Source: Candidatus Fonsibacter sp.
GTDB taxonomy: Bacteria > Pseudomonadota > Alphaproteobacteria > Pelagibacterales > Pelagibacteraceae
Assembly: GCA_009693745.1 (NCBI GenBank)
Contig: SHWR01000012.1
Span: forward strand, 1-23,699
Reading direction: 5' to 3'
DNA length: 23,699 bases
Shown: positions 15,400 to 23,142 of the stretch, piece by piece
How the letters are laid out: the number at the start of each line of letters is the position of its first letter
Position numbering within the stretch: position 1 is the first letter of the stretch
The notes under the pieces: model-generated
The model's input: the letters and a program-made list of their open reading frames with translations, nothing else
Told to the model about the DNA's origin: nothing
The model's database searches: none
Translations under genes and position numbers: made by a program

Positions 15400-15654
15400 C
15401 TAGGAATTCTTAATAAATTCGTTTGTTGAAAATTTACCATCTTTATCAATAGTAATTTGCTCAACTTTTAATGTGGCTTCTTTTAGTTTATTTTCGCAAT
15501 GGTTTTTAAGATGAACACCACGTGTATATTCTTCGATAGACTCTTCTAAATTAATAGAACCATCTTCCAACTTTCCAACAATTTCTTCTAACTGCTCTAA
15601 CGCTTCTTCAAAAGAAAGCTTTGTAATATCTGGAGAAATATTAGATTTTTTCAT
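15400..15654 (-). CDS. xseB: Exodeoxyribonuclease VII small subunit (XseB)
   Basis: An 84-residue helical small subunit of exonuclease VII, which degrades single-stranded DNA with XseA. The family core LSFEEALEQLEEIVGKLEDG and the following INLEESIEEYTRGVHLKNHCENKL are diagnostic. xseA is not in the window. It heads the xseB-ispA-dxs operon and is divergent from the Sua5-type gene across 44 bases of AT-rich DNA that must hold both promoters. No Shine-Dalgarno sequence is visible. Confidence 0.95.
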   Translation of the reverse strand: MKKSNISPDITKLSFEEALEQLEEIVGKLEDGSINLEESIEEYTRGVHLKNHCENKLKEATLKVEQITIDKDGKFSTNEFIKNS

Positions 15655-15698
15655 ATAAGTATCATTTTTAAGAATTACTCTTTTATATTAAATAATTA

Positions 15699-16655
15699 AT
15701 GAAAAATATCTATTCAAATATTTATAAACCCACAAACATTAATTTAAACAAAGCCAAGATTGCAATAGAAAAAGGTGATGTGATTGCAGTCCCAACTGAA
15801 ACTGTTTATGGCCTTGCCGCAAATGCTTATAATACTAAGGCTGTAGAAAAGATTTTTTCTTTAAAAAAGCGGCCAAGCAATAACCCCTTAATTATTCATT
15901 GTAAAAATATTGAACAGATAAAAAAAGAAGCAGTTATTAATAAAAATTTTGTAAAACTTGTAAAAAAATTTTCTCCAGGCCCTTTAACTTATGTTTTAAA
16001 AAAAAAAAAGAGTTCTAAAATATCTAAACTTGCAAATAAAGGTCTTAGTACAATTGCAGTGAGAATTCCTAGTGAAAAAAATATAATTAAATTATTAAAT
16101 ATTCTAAAATGTCCGCTTGCAGCTCCTAGTGCTAACAGATCAAAATCGTTAAGTCCAACAACTGCCAAACATGTTGTAGAAGAGTTTGGTAATAGCATTA
16201 AGATGATCATCGATGGTGGAGCTTGCAAAATTGGAATTGAGTCAACAGTTATTGATCTAACAACGAAACCAAAAATATTAAGAGAAGGAGGACTTTGCTC
16301 TGAGGCAATTGAAAAATTCCTAAAAATTAAATTATCTGAAAATAAAAATAAATTCATAAAATCTCCAGGACAAATCGGTCTTCATTATTCTCCGGGTATT
16401 CCTATTTATATGAATAGGGAGAAGGCTACTAAAGATGGAGCTTTAATTATATTCGGTAATAAAAATTGTAATCATAATAATACGTATAACTTAACTAATA
16501 AAAAAAATTTTAAAGAAGCTGCAAAAAATTTCTTCAATACATTAAGAATTATAAAAAATAAAAAATTTAAATCAATAAGTGTTAATAAAATTCCTAACAA
16601 AGATTTAGGAAAAGCAATTAATGAAAGATTAAGAAGAGCCGCACACTATGAGTGA
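15699..16655 (+). CDS. Threonylcarbamoyl-AMP synthase (Sua5/YwlC long form)
   Basis: Makes threonylcarbamoyl-AMP from threonine, bicarbonate and ATP for the t6A37 modification of ANN-decoding tRNAs. The YrdC-like domain (about 10-200) shows the hallmark VIAVPTETVYGLAANAY, KKRPSNNPLIIH, STIAVRIPS and APSANRSKSLSPTTA. The C-terminal Sua5 domain follows with the linker SPGQIGLHYSPGIPIYM. The 318 residues mark it as Sua5-type rather than the short TsaC. A run of twelve A residues (15998-16009) encodes four lysines. The last 8 bases (ATGAGTGA) overlap the start of the ABC ATPase, so the three rightward genes are probably one transcript. Confidence 0.95.
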   Translation: MKNIYSNIYKPTNINLNKAKIAIEKGDVIAVPTETVYGLAANAYNTKAVEKIFSLKKRPSNNPLIIHCKNIEQIKKEAVINKNFVKLVKKFSPGPLTYVLKKKKSSKISKLANKGLSTIAVRIPSEKNIIKLLNILKCPLAAPSANRSKSLSPTTAKHVVEEFGNSIKMIIDGGACKIGIESTVIDLTTKPKILREGGLCSEAIEKFLKIKLSENKNKFIKSPGQIGLHYSPGIPIYMNREKATKDGALIIFGNKNCNHNNTYNLTNKKNFKEAAKNFFNTLRIIKNKKFKSISVNKIPNKDLGKAINERLRRAAHYE

Positions 16656-17385
16656 AAATATAATTGAAGTTAGAAATTTATCAAAAAAATTTATAAATCA
16701 TCAAGCTGTTAAAAATATTTCCTTTGATCTAAAGCGTGGCGAAATAAAAGGAATTTTAGGAGCTAATGGCGCTGGTAAAACTACTACAATTACAATGTTG
16801 TTAGGTTTATTAACCCCCACATCAGGCAGTATTAAAATATTATCACAAGATATTTCAAAGAATAGATATGAGGTTTTAAATAAAATAAATTTTTCATCTC
16901 CCTATGTCGATTTGCCAAAAAAATTAACAGTTAGACAAAATTTATTTGTTTATGGGATGTTGTATGGAGTAAAAAATATAGACAAAAAAATTAAAAGTAT
17001 TGCAAAGGAGTTAGGTTTTGAAAACTTGCTTGATGTGAAGGTAGGTGAGCTATCTTCGGGTCAAAAAACCAGAGTTTCGCTTGGAAAAGCAATCATTAAT
17101 GATCCTGAAATATTATTTTTAGATGAGCCTACAGCGTCATTAGATCCAGATACCGCTGATCGTATTAGAACTTTTTTTGAAAAATTTTGTAAAAATCATA
17201 ATACTGCTATCATTCTTGCTAGCCATAATATGGAAGAGGTTACTAGACTCTGCGATAATGTAATAATGATGAAAGACGGTGAAATTACCGATCAAGGATC
17301 TCCTAATAGTCTTTTAAAGAAATATGGGAAAAAAAAATTAGAGGATGTCTTTCTTAAAATTGCGAGAGATAAAAATAATATATGA
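16648..17385 (+). CDS. ABC exporter ATP-binding protein
   Basis: A 245-residue ABC ATPase of the ABC-2 exporter type. Walker A is GANGAGKTT (38-46), the signature LSSGQ (135-139), Walker B ILFLDE (155-160), and the switch histidine His193 (ILASHNMEEV). The short C-terminus KKLEDVFLKIARDK is typical of ABC-2 drug, lipid or polysaccharide exporter ATPases. The start overlaps the Sua5 gene by 8 bases and the end overlaps the permease by 4 (ATGA), so the two transporter parts are made together. Substrate unknown. Confidence 0.95.
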   Translation: MSENIIEVRNLSKKFINHQAVKNISFDLKRGEIKGILGANGAGKTTTITMLLGLLTPTSGSIKILSQDISKNRYEVLNKINFSSPYVDLPKKLTVRQNLFVYGMLYGVKNIDKKIKSIAKELGFENLLDVKVGELSSGQKTRVSLGKAIINDPEILFLDEPTASLDPDTADRIRTFFEKFCKNHNTAIILASHNMEEVTRLCDNVIMMKDGEITDQGSPNSLLKKYGKKKLEDVFLKIARDKNNI

Positions 17386-18176
17386 AATCTATTATTAGAA
17401 TTTTTGCTCTTGTGGTTAGATATTTTTATTTAATCAAAACCTCCTTTCCTAGAATTCTAGAACTGATGTATTGGCCAACATTCCAAATGATATTATGGGG
17501 ATTAATTTCAAAACATTTAATAAATTCTAATGATACAGCTGTTCAAATTGGCGGCGTTTTAATTGCAGGAGTTTTATTATGGGATGTTTTATTCCGAAGT
17601 CAGTTAGGTTTTTCTTTATCTTTTTTAGAGGAAATATGGTCAAGAAACTTGGGTCAATTATTTGTTAGCCCGCTTAAACCTTTGGAAATGGTTTTATCAT
17701 TAATGACTATAAGTTTTATAAGAACAATTATTGCAATGATCCCTGCAGCACTACTTGCGATACCTCTCTATGCTTTTTCATTATTTCAAATGGGTCTAAG
17801 TTTAATGTTATTTTTTTCAAGCTTATTAATTACAGGATGGATACTTGGAATATTTATTATCGCAGCAATTATTCGCTTTGGTATTTCTGCTGAAAGTTTG
17901 GCATGGGGCGCCATTTTTACATTAGCTCCTTTAAGTGCTGTTTATTATCCAGTTGAAACATTGCCTGAATGGATTAGATGGTTATCATTATCATTTCCGC
18001 AAACTTATGTTTTTGAGGGAATGCGAGATGTTTTATTTAATAATAATTTTAGAACAGATTATTTTTTAAAATCTTTATTATTAAATGCAATATATGCGTT
18101 GCTTGCAGTTGTAGTTTTTTTAATATCGTTTGAAGAAGCTAGAAAACGAGGTGGTCTTATTAATACTGGAGAATGA
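17382..18176 (+). CDS. ABC-2 type transporter permease
   Basis: Inner-membrane partner of the preceding ATPase, 264 residues with about six transmembrane segments. The ABC-2 hallmark is near the C-terminus: APLSAVYYPVETLPEWIRWL followed by FPQTYVFEGMRDVLF. One ATPase and one permease suggest a dimeric half-exporter for a lipid, glycan or drug-like molecule; I cannot name the substrate. Its stop lies 8 bases from the convergent pntB stop, with no terminator between. Confidence 0.93.
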   Translation: MKSIIRIFALVVRYFYLIKTSFPRILELMYWPTFQMILWGLISKHLINSNDTAVQIGGVLIAGVLLWDVLFRSQLGFSLSFLEEIWSRNLGQLFVSPLKPLEMVLSLMTISFIRTIIAMIPAALLAIPLYAFSLFQMGLSLMLFFSSLLITGWILGIFIIAAIIRFGISAESLAWGAIFTLAPLSAVYYPVETLPEWIRWLSLSFPQTYVFEGMRDVLFNNNFRTDYFLKSLLLNAIYALLAVVVFLISFEEARKRGGLINTGE

Positions 18177-18184
18177 ATTATTAA

Positions 18185-19591
18185 TTAATCTAGATTTTTA
18201 ATTATTTCTTCAACCATCTTCTTAGCGTCAGAAAAAAGCATTAGTGTATTATCCCTATAAAAAAGTTCATTATCAACTCCAGCATATCCTGCTGCCATTC
18301 CTCTTTTAACAAATAAAACAGACTTTGATTTTTCAACATCAAGAATCGGCATTCCAAAAATTGCACTTTTTGGGTCTGTTTTAGCTGCTGGATTAGTCAC
18401 ATCATTAGCACCAATAACAAATGAAACGTCAGTAGTAGAAAAATCATTATTAATATTTTCAAGTTCAAAAACCTCATCATAGGGTACATTAGCTTCTGCT
18501 AATAAAACGTTCATGTGTCCAGGCATTCTTCCAGCCACCGGATGAATTGCGTATGAAACTTTAACGCCTAATTTTTTTAATTTATCAGCCATTTCACGAA
18601 GAGCATGTTGAGCTTGTGCTACTGCCATTCCATAGCCCGGAACAATAATAACCGACGATGCATTTTTCATTAAAAACGCAGCATCATCAGCTCCGCCTTG
18701 CTTGACAGGTTTAGAATTTTTTGGAGCATTTGATGAAGAAGTATCACCACCAAATCCTCCAAGTATAACATTAAATAATGAACGGTTCATTCCTTTGCAC
18801 ATAATGTAGGAAAGAATGGCTCCTGAAGATCCAACTAAAGCTCCTGTAATAATGAGAGCAATATTTTCTAAAGTAAAACCAATTCCAACAGCAGCCCAAC
18901 CAGAATAAGAATTTAGCATAGAGACAACTACAGGCATGTCTGCTCCACCGATTGGAATAATAATTAAAAAACCAATTAATGTTGAAATTATTATAATTGC
19001 CCAAAATAATTTATCTGATTGTACATTTGTAAAATAAAATATTAAAAAAATTATAAAAATTCCTATGAATAAATTTATTAAATGTTGACCTCTAAATGTT
19101 ATTGGGTTTCCCGAGATCAACCCTTGAAGTTTTAAAAAAGCAATACAAGAACCTGAAAATGTTATAGCTCCAATTGCAACGCTAAGAGACATCTCTACTA
19201 ACGATAAAATTTTAATATTCCCAACTTGTCCTATTCCAAATGACACAGGATTATAAAAAGCAACAATGCCGACTAGAACAGCTGAAAGACCAACTAAACT
19301 GTGAAAGCCAGCAACAAGTTGAGGCATTGCTGTCATAGAAACTCTAAACGCAATTAACCCACCTATTAATCCACCAATAATAATTGGAATCAGAATGTAA
19401 AAAATATTTTCTTTAATTTGATTAATATCTCCAAGCGATAATAAAGTGACAATAATCGCAAGTCCCATACCTAAAATTCCTAAAAAATTTCCAGTTCGTG
19501 AAGTTTCAGGAGAAGAAAGGCCTCGTAAAGCCATAATAAATAATATCCCGGTTACTAAATATAATGATGCTGTAATATTAGCTGAGATCAT
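18185..19591 (-). CDS. pntB: NAD(P) transhydrogenase subunit beta (PntB)
   Basis: Proton-translocating transhydrogenase beta subunit, which with PntA uses the proton gradient to reduce NADP+ with NADH. The 468 residues start with about nine membrane helices (domain II), including GGADMPVVVSMLNSYSGWAA. They end with the soluble NADP(H)-binding domain III: VIIVPGYGMAVAQAQHAL, the YAIHPVAGRMPGHMNVLLAE segment, VIGANDVTNPAA and KRGMAAGYAGVDNELF. It overlaps pntAB by 4 bases (ATGA) and is the last gene of the operon. Confidence 0.97.
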   Translation of the reverse strand: MISANITASLYLVTGILFIMALRGLSSPETSRTGNFLGILGMGLAIIVTLLSLGDINQIKENIFYILIPIIIGGLIGGLIAFRVSMTAMPQLVAGFHSLVGLSAVLVGIVAFYNPVSFGIGQVGNIKILSLVEMSLSVAIGAITFSGSCIAFLKLQGLISGNPITFRGQHLINLFIGIFIIFLIFYFTNVQSDKLFWAIIIISTLIGFLIIIPIGGADMPVVVSMLNSYSGWAAVGIGFTLENIALIITGALVGSSGAILSYIMCKGMNRSLFNVILGGFGGDTSSSNAPKNSKPVKQGGADDAAFLMKNASSVIIVPGYGMAVAQAQHALREMADKLKKLGVKVSYAIHPVAGRMPGHMNVLLAEANVPYDEVFELENINNDFSTTDVSFVIGANDVTNPAAKTDPKSAIFGMPILDVEKSKSVLFVKRGMAAGYAGVDNELFYRDNTLMLFSDAKKMVEEIIKNLD

Positions 19592-19890
19592 TTCTTTTTA
19601 TTTTTTTTGTACATTTTCAGCATTCTTTGGGTTACCAAAAAACCTCCAAAAATATTTATTGAGGCAAGTAAAATTCCAAGAATTCCAGGAAACTTTCCAA
19701 AAAACCCTTGTGTAATAGGAGAAAGACCTACAGCAACTAAAGCACCAACAATAATCACAGAAGAGATGGCGTTTGTTACAGACATTAAAGGAGTATGCAA
19801 AGCTGGGGTTACACTCCAGACTACATAATATCCAACGAAAATAGATAAAATAAAAATTGCGAATCTAAAAATAATTGGATCAATTTCCAT
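19588..19890 (-). CDS. pntAB: NAD(P) transhydrogenase subunit alpha, membrane part (PntAB)
   Basis: A 100-residue protein with three transmembrane helices, corresponding to the membrane half of E. coli PntA. It contains the conserved TPALHTPLMSVTNAISSVII segment and the GFLVTQRMLKMYKKNKKK end. In alphaproteobacteria the alpha subunit is commonly split into a soluble and a membrane polypeptide, and that is what is seen here. The start shares one base with the pntAA stop (TGATG), and its TGA overlaps the pntB start. Confidence 0.95.
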   Translation of the reverse strand: MEIDPIIFRFAIFILSIFVGYYVVWSVTPALHTPLMSVTNAISSVIIVGALVAVGLSPITQGFFGKFPGILGILLASINIFGGFLVTQRMLKMYKKNKKK

Positions 19891-20987
19891 CAGCTAATCT
19901 CCTTATTAATATAAACTGCTTTAATAATTTCATCATTTTCATCAATTTTTAACTTTTTACCAACTTTGTCATAAATTATTTCTAAAAAATTGAAAATATT
20001 TTTCGCAAACAGAATAGATGCGCTTTCTGAAATCCTACTTGGAAAATTTTTATGTCCTATAATTTTCACTCCATTTATAACTGTAATTTTACCGGGCTCA
20101 GAAAATGCTGAATTACCTCCTTGTTCCACAGCAAGATCACAAATAACAGATCCACTCTTCATTGATTTAACCATTTCTTCTGTAATAATTCTTGGAGCCC
20201 TTTTGCCTGGAATTAAAGCAGTACAAATAACAATATCTTGATTTTTAATTGTAGTTTTTAATAATTGCTCTTGTTTTTTTTGATCCTCTTCATCTAATTC
20301 TTTTGCATAACCTCCACTTGTTTCTAAATTTTTGGAGCTTTCAATGAAAACAAATTTTCCTCCTAAACTTTCAACCTGCTCTTTTGAAGCAGATCTTACA
20401 TCTGTTGCCGAGACAACTCCGCCTAATCTTTTTGCAGTAGCAATAGCCTGGAGTCCAGCAACTCCTGCGCCAATAATAAAAAATTTTGCAGGTGTTATTG
20501 TTCCAGCTGCTGTCATCATCATTGGAACTGCTCTATTAAACTCATAAACTGAATCTATAACTGCTTTGTATCCAGCTAAGTTTGCTTGAGAAGATAGAAT
20601 ATCCATAGATTGTGCTCTTGTAATTCTCGGAAGTAACTCTAAAGAAAATATTTTAATATTTTTTTTTAATAGTTTATTAATTTTATCTTTGTTTAAGTGT
20701 GGAAAGAAACTACCAATTAACACTGCCCCATCTTTAATTAATGAAATTTCTATTTCATTTGGACAATTAATTTGAATAATAATATCTGAAGTTTTATAAA
20801 TTTCTTCTTTGCTTACTATTTTTGTTCCTAATTTTTCTAATTCGCTGTCGTGAATATTTGAATTTCTACCAAAGTTTTTTTCTAATTGAACAGAGAATCC
20901 ATTAGAAATACATTTTTTAACTGTATCTAGAGAAACTGCTATTCTCTTTTCATTTACATCACTATCAACTACTGATCCCAATATCAT
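19890..20987 (-). CDS. pntAA: NAD(P) transhydrogenase subunit alpha, NAD-binding part (PntAA)
   Basis: Soluble domain I of the transhydrogenase, 365 residues, binding NAD(H) and facing the cytoplasm. It belongs to the AlaDH/PNT fold, with RITRAQSMDILSSQANLAGY (121-140), the Rossmann GAGVAG (173-178) followed by Asp196 (SATDVR), and the mobile-loop region GGYAKELDEEDQKKQ. LIPGKRAPRIITEEMV and SVICDLAVEQGGN are also typical. It opens the operon pntAA-pntAB-pntB and is divergent from fhs. No Shine-Dalgarno sequence is clear. Confidence 0.97.
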   Translation of the reverse strand: MILGSVVDSDVNEKRIAVSLDTVKKCISNGFSVQLEKNFGRNSNIHDSELEKLGTKIVSKEEIYKTSDIIIQINCPNEIEISLIKDGAVLIGSFFPHLNKDKINKLLKKNIKIFSLELLPRITRAQSMDILSSQANLAGYKAVIDSVYEFNRAVPMMMTAAGTITPAKFFIIGAGVAGLQAIATAKRLGGVVSATDVRSASKEQVESLGGKFVFIESSKNLETSGGYAKELDEEDQKKQEQLLKTTIKNQDIVICTALIPGKRAPRIITEEMVKSMKSGSVICDLAVEQGGNSAFSEPGKITVINGVKIIGHKNFPSRISESASILFAKNIFNFLEIIYDKVGKKLKIDENDEIIKAVYINKEIS

Positions 20988-21151
20988 TATGGATAATTCT
21001 TAATAAAAAAATTATTGAATATGTTTATTATCAAATATAAATTCAAAAAACAGTAAATAACAATTATACACGCATTAATTGCTATTATTTTTTTGTTATC
21101 TTTTGTAATAAATTGCAAATACAGTTTCATAATGAAGAATGTAAATAAATT
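20988..21151. promoter_or_regulatory. Divergent intergenic region pntAA/fhs
   Basis: These 164 very AT-rich bases separate two divergent starts and should hold both promoters. I see no stable hairpin, no riboswitch-like structure, no small open frame worth calling and no Shine-Dalgarno sequence before either gene. TTGTAA near 21104 and the CATAATG near 21129 could be fhs promoter parts, but the spacing is poor. Confidence 0.4.
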
Positions 21152-22822
21152 ATGTTAAGTGATATTGAAATAGCCCAACAAGCGAAAATGCGAAAAATAT
21201 CTGATATCGCAAAAGAACGTTTGAATATACCTGAAGAAGATCTTGAGAATTACGGTCACTATAAAGCAAAAGTTTCATTGTCATATTTAGAAAAATTAAA
21301 GAATAAAAAAGATGGTAAATTAATTTTAGTCACAGCCATTAGCCCCACACCTGCAGGAGAAGGCAAAACAACAACGACTGTTGGTTTAGGAGATGCTTTA
21401 AATTCTATAGGTAAGAAAACTATGATTTGTTTACGTGAACCTTCTTTAGGTCCTATATTTGGAATGAAAGGTGGAGCTGCAGGAGGTGGGCTGGCACAAA
21501 TTGTTCCGATGGAAGATATTAATTTACATTTTACAGGTGATTTTTCTGCAATCGCAGCAGCTCATAATTTATTAGCGGCAATGTTGGATAATCATATTTA
21601 TCACGGCAATGAGCTTGGAATAGATATTAAAACGATTCAATGGAAACGTACGATCGACATGAATGATCGTGCTTTGCGTAAAATTACTTTAGGCTTAAAC
21701 GAAAAAAAAGAAGGCTATCCACGCGAGGGTGGTTTTGACATTGTTGCAGCATCTGAGATCATGGCAATCTTTTGCTTATCAACATCTCTTGAAGATTTAA
21801 AAAAACGTATTGGTCAAATTGTTGTAGCTTTTAATAATAAAAATAAACCCATTCTTGCTAAAGATTTAAAAGTGGATGGTGCAATTACTGTACTTTTAAA
21901 AGATGCGCTAGCTCCTAATTTAGTGCAAACTTTAGAAAATAATCCAGCCTTTGTACACGGTGGTCCGTTTGCAAATATTGCGCACGGCTGCAATTCTGTA
22001 ATTGCTACAAAAGCTGCATTAAAACTTGCAGACTATGTAGTCACTGAAGCTGGTTTTGGAGCTGACTTAGGCGCTGAAAAATTTATCGACATTAAATGTA
22101 GAAAATCAGGTTTTCATCCTTCAGCAACTGTGTTAGTTGCAACTATTCGGGCAATTAAATATCACGGTGGTGCTGAACTTTCTAATTTAACTAAGGAAGA
22201 TATTTCAACTCTTGATAAAGGACTTGTTAATTTAGAGCGCCACGTTGAAAACATGACGAAAGTTTTTAATCTACCGTGTGTTGTAGCCATTAATAAATTT
22301 ACAAGTGATACACCAGCAGAAATTAATTTAATTTTAGAAAGAATGAAAAAATTAAATGTGAAAACTGTACTTTCGTCTCATTGGGGCGATGGTAGCAAAG
22401 GAGCTAGTGATCTTGCAAAAACTGTAGTTGAATTATGTGAAAATTCTAACCAAAAAATGCAATTTGCATATGAAGACAATGATACTTTAATTGAAAAAAT
22501 TAATAAAATTGCAAAGAAAATCTACAGAGCAAGCGAAGTTATTATGGATGATACAGTAAAAGCACAAATTCAAAATTTACAAGATTCAGGATATGGACAT
22601 TTTCCAGTTTGTATTGCAAAAACCCAGAGTTCTTTCTCTACAGATCCAAAGTTAAGAGGAGCTCCCTCAAATCACAGTATTGCTATTCGTGAAATTCGCG
22701 TTTCTGCTGGCGCTGAATTTATTGTTATAATTTGTGGAAATATAATGACAATGCCAGGATTATCTAAAAAACCTTCAGCAGAAAATATTGATTATCTTAA
22801 CAGCAAGATTGTTGGTTTATAG
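21152..22822 (+). CDS. fhs: Formate-tetrahydrofolate ligase (Fhs)
   Basis: ATP-dependent ligation of formate to THF giving 10-formyl-THF, linking formate to purine synthesis and one-carbon oxidation. The 556 residues begin with the family-typical MLSDIEIAQQAKM. The P-loop-like ATP site is PTPAGEGKTTTTVGLGDAL (about 65-83), followed by GMKGGAAGGGLAQIVPMEDI (104-123) and LHFTGDF. AEFIVIICGNIMTMPGLSKK is the typical C-terminal segment. The gene is complete. Its arginine codons are mostly CGN (about 12 of 16), unlike the AGA-dominated genes around it, which hints at recent acquisition or special expression. It is convergent with the broken small gene, with stops 8 bases apart. Confidence 0.97.
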   Translation: MLSDIEIAQQAKMRKISDIAKERLNIPEEDLENYGHYKAKVSLSYLEKLKNKKDGKLILVTAISPTPAGEGKTTTTVGLGDALNSIGKKTMICLREPSLGPIFGMKGGAAGGGLAQIVPMEDINLHFTGDFSAIAAAHNLLAAMLDNHIYHGNELGIDIKTIQWKRTIDMNDRALRKITLGLNEKKEGYPREGGFDIVAASEIMAIFCLSTSLEDLKKRIGQIVVAFNNKNKPILAKDLKVDGAITVLLKDALAPNLVQTLENNPAFVHGGPFANIAHGCNSVIATKAALKLADYVVTEAGFGADLGAEKFIDIKCRKSGFHPSATVLVATIRAIKYHGGAELSNLTKEDISTLDKGLVNLERHVENMTKVFNLPCVVAINKFTSDTPAEINLILERMKKLNVKTVLSSHWGDGSKGASDLAKTVVELCENSNQKMQFAYEDNDTLIEKINKIAKKIYRASEVIMDDTVKAQIQNLQDSGYGHFPVCIAKTQSSFSTDPKLRGAPSNHSIAIREIRVSAGAEFIVIICGNIMTMPGLSKKPSAENIDYLNSKIVGL

Positions 22823-22830
22823 AAACTAAA

Positions 22831-23142
22831 TTATCTCCCCCATTTTTCTTTAAACTTTTCTGGGTACTGTTTTTGACTTTGATCGCAAATTCCAAATAGT
22901 TTTGTATAAGGAAAGTCTTTAAAGTTCTTATTATCACTCATTTTTTCCTTAAAACTCTTATCTATATAAGCTTTATTTTGTTCACCCTATATATAGGTAT
23001 GTCCCACATCCGCACATTTTTCTAATGCAGATTTGCTTGTTGAAAAAAATATTATTACTACAATAATAGCCGTGATGACGATTGCTGTAATAAAATAAAT
23101 TAAGATTTTGTTCTTATTATTTTTTGCTTTAATGTTTCCCAT
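22831..23142 (-). pseudogene. Small membrane protein gene interrupted by an in-frame TAG
   Basis: On the minus strand one frame runs from ATG 23142 to TAA 22831 with a single interruption, TAG at 22989-22987. The 51 codons before it encode a Lys-rich start (MGNIKAKNNKNK), one hydrophobic helix (ILIYFITAIVITAIIVVIIF) and SALEKCADVGHTYI. The 51 codons after it encode a charged tail with KSFKEKM, LFGICDQSQKQYP and the ending EKFKEKWGR. Both halves keep the composition of a real gene, and the tail resembles, from memory, small SAR11 proteins ending P-x-x-FKxKW. An internal ATG (22941) with a GGAAAAA sequence upstream could start a separate 36-residue product. The start overlaps livM by 43 bases. 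Pseudogene, readthrough or base error are all possible. Confidence 0.6.

Noticed and set aside
18771..19004. Cys/Trp/Tyr-rich open frame inside pntB
   Set aside because: Out-of-frame shadow of the PntB coding sequence; composition is unlike a real protein.
20988..21151. A folate or glycine riboswitch upstream of fhs
   Set aside because: The region is nearly featureless AT-rich DNA without the paired, G-rich elements expected of such aptamers.
22987..22989. Genome-wide reassignment of TAG as a sense codon
   Set aside because: bcp and fhs both end in TAG at the expected protein length, so TAG works as a stop here.
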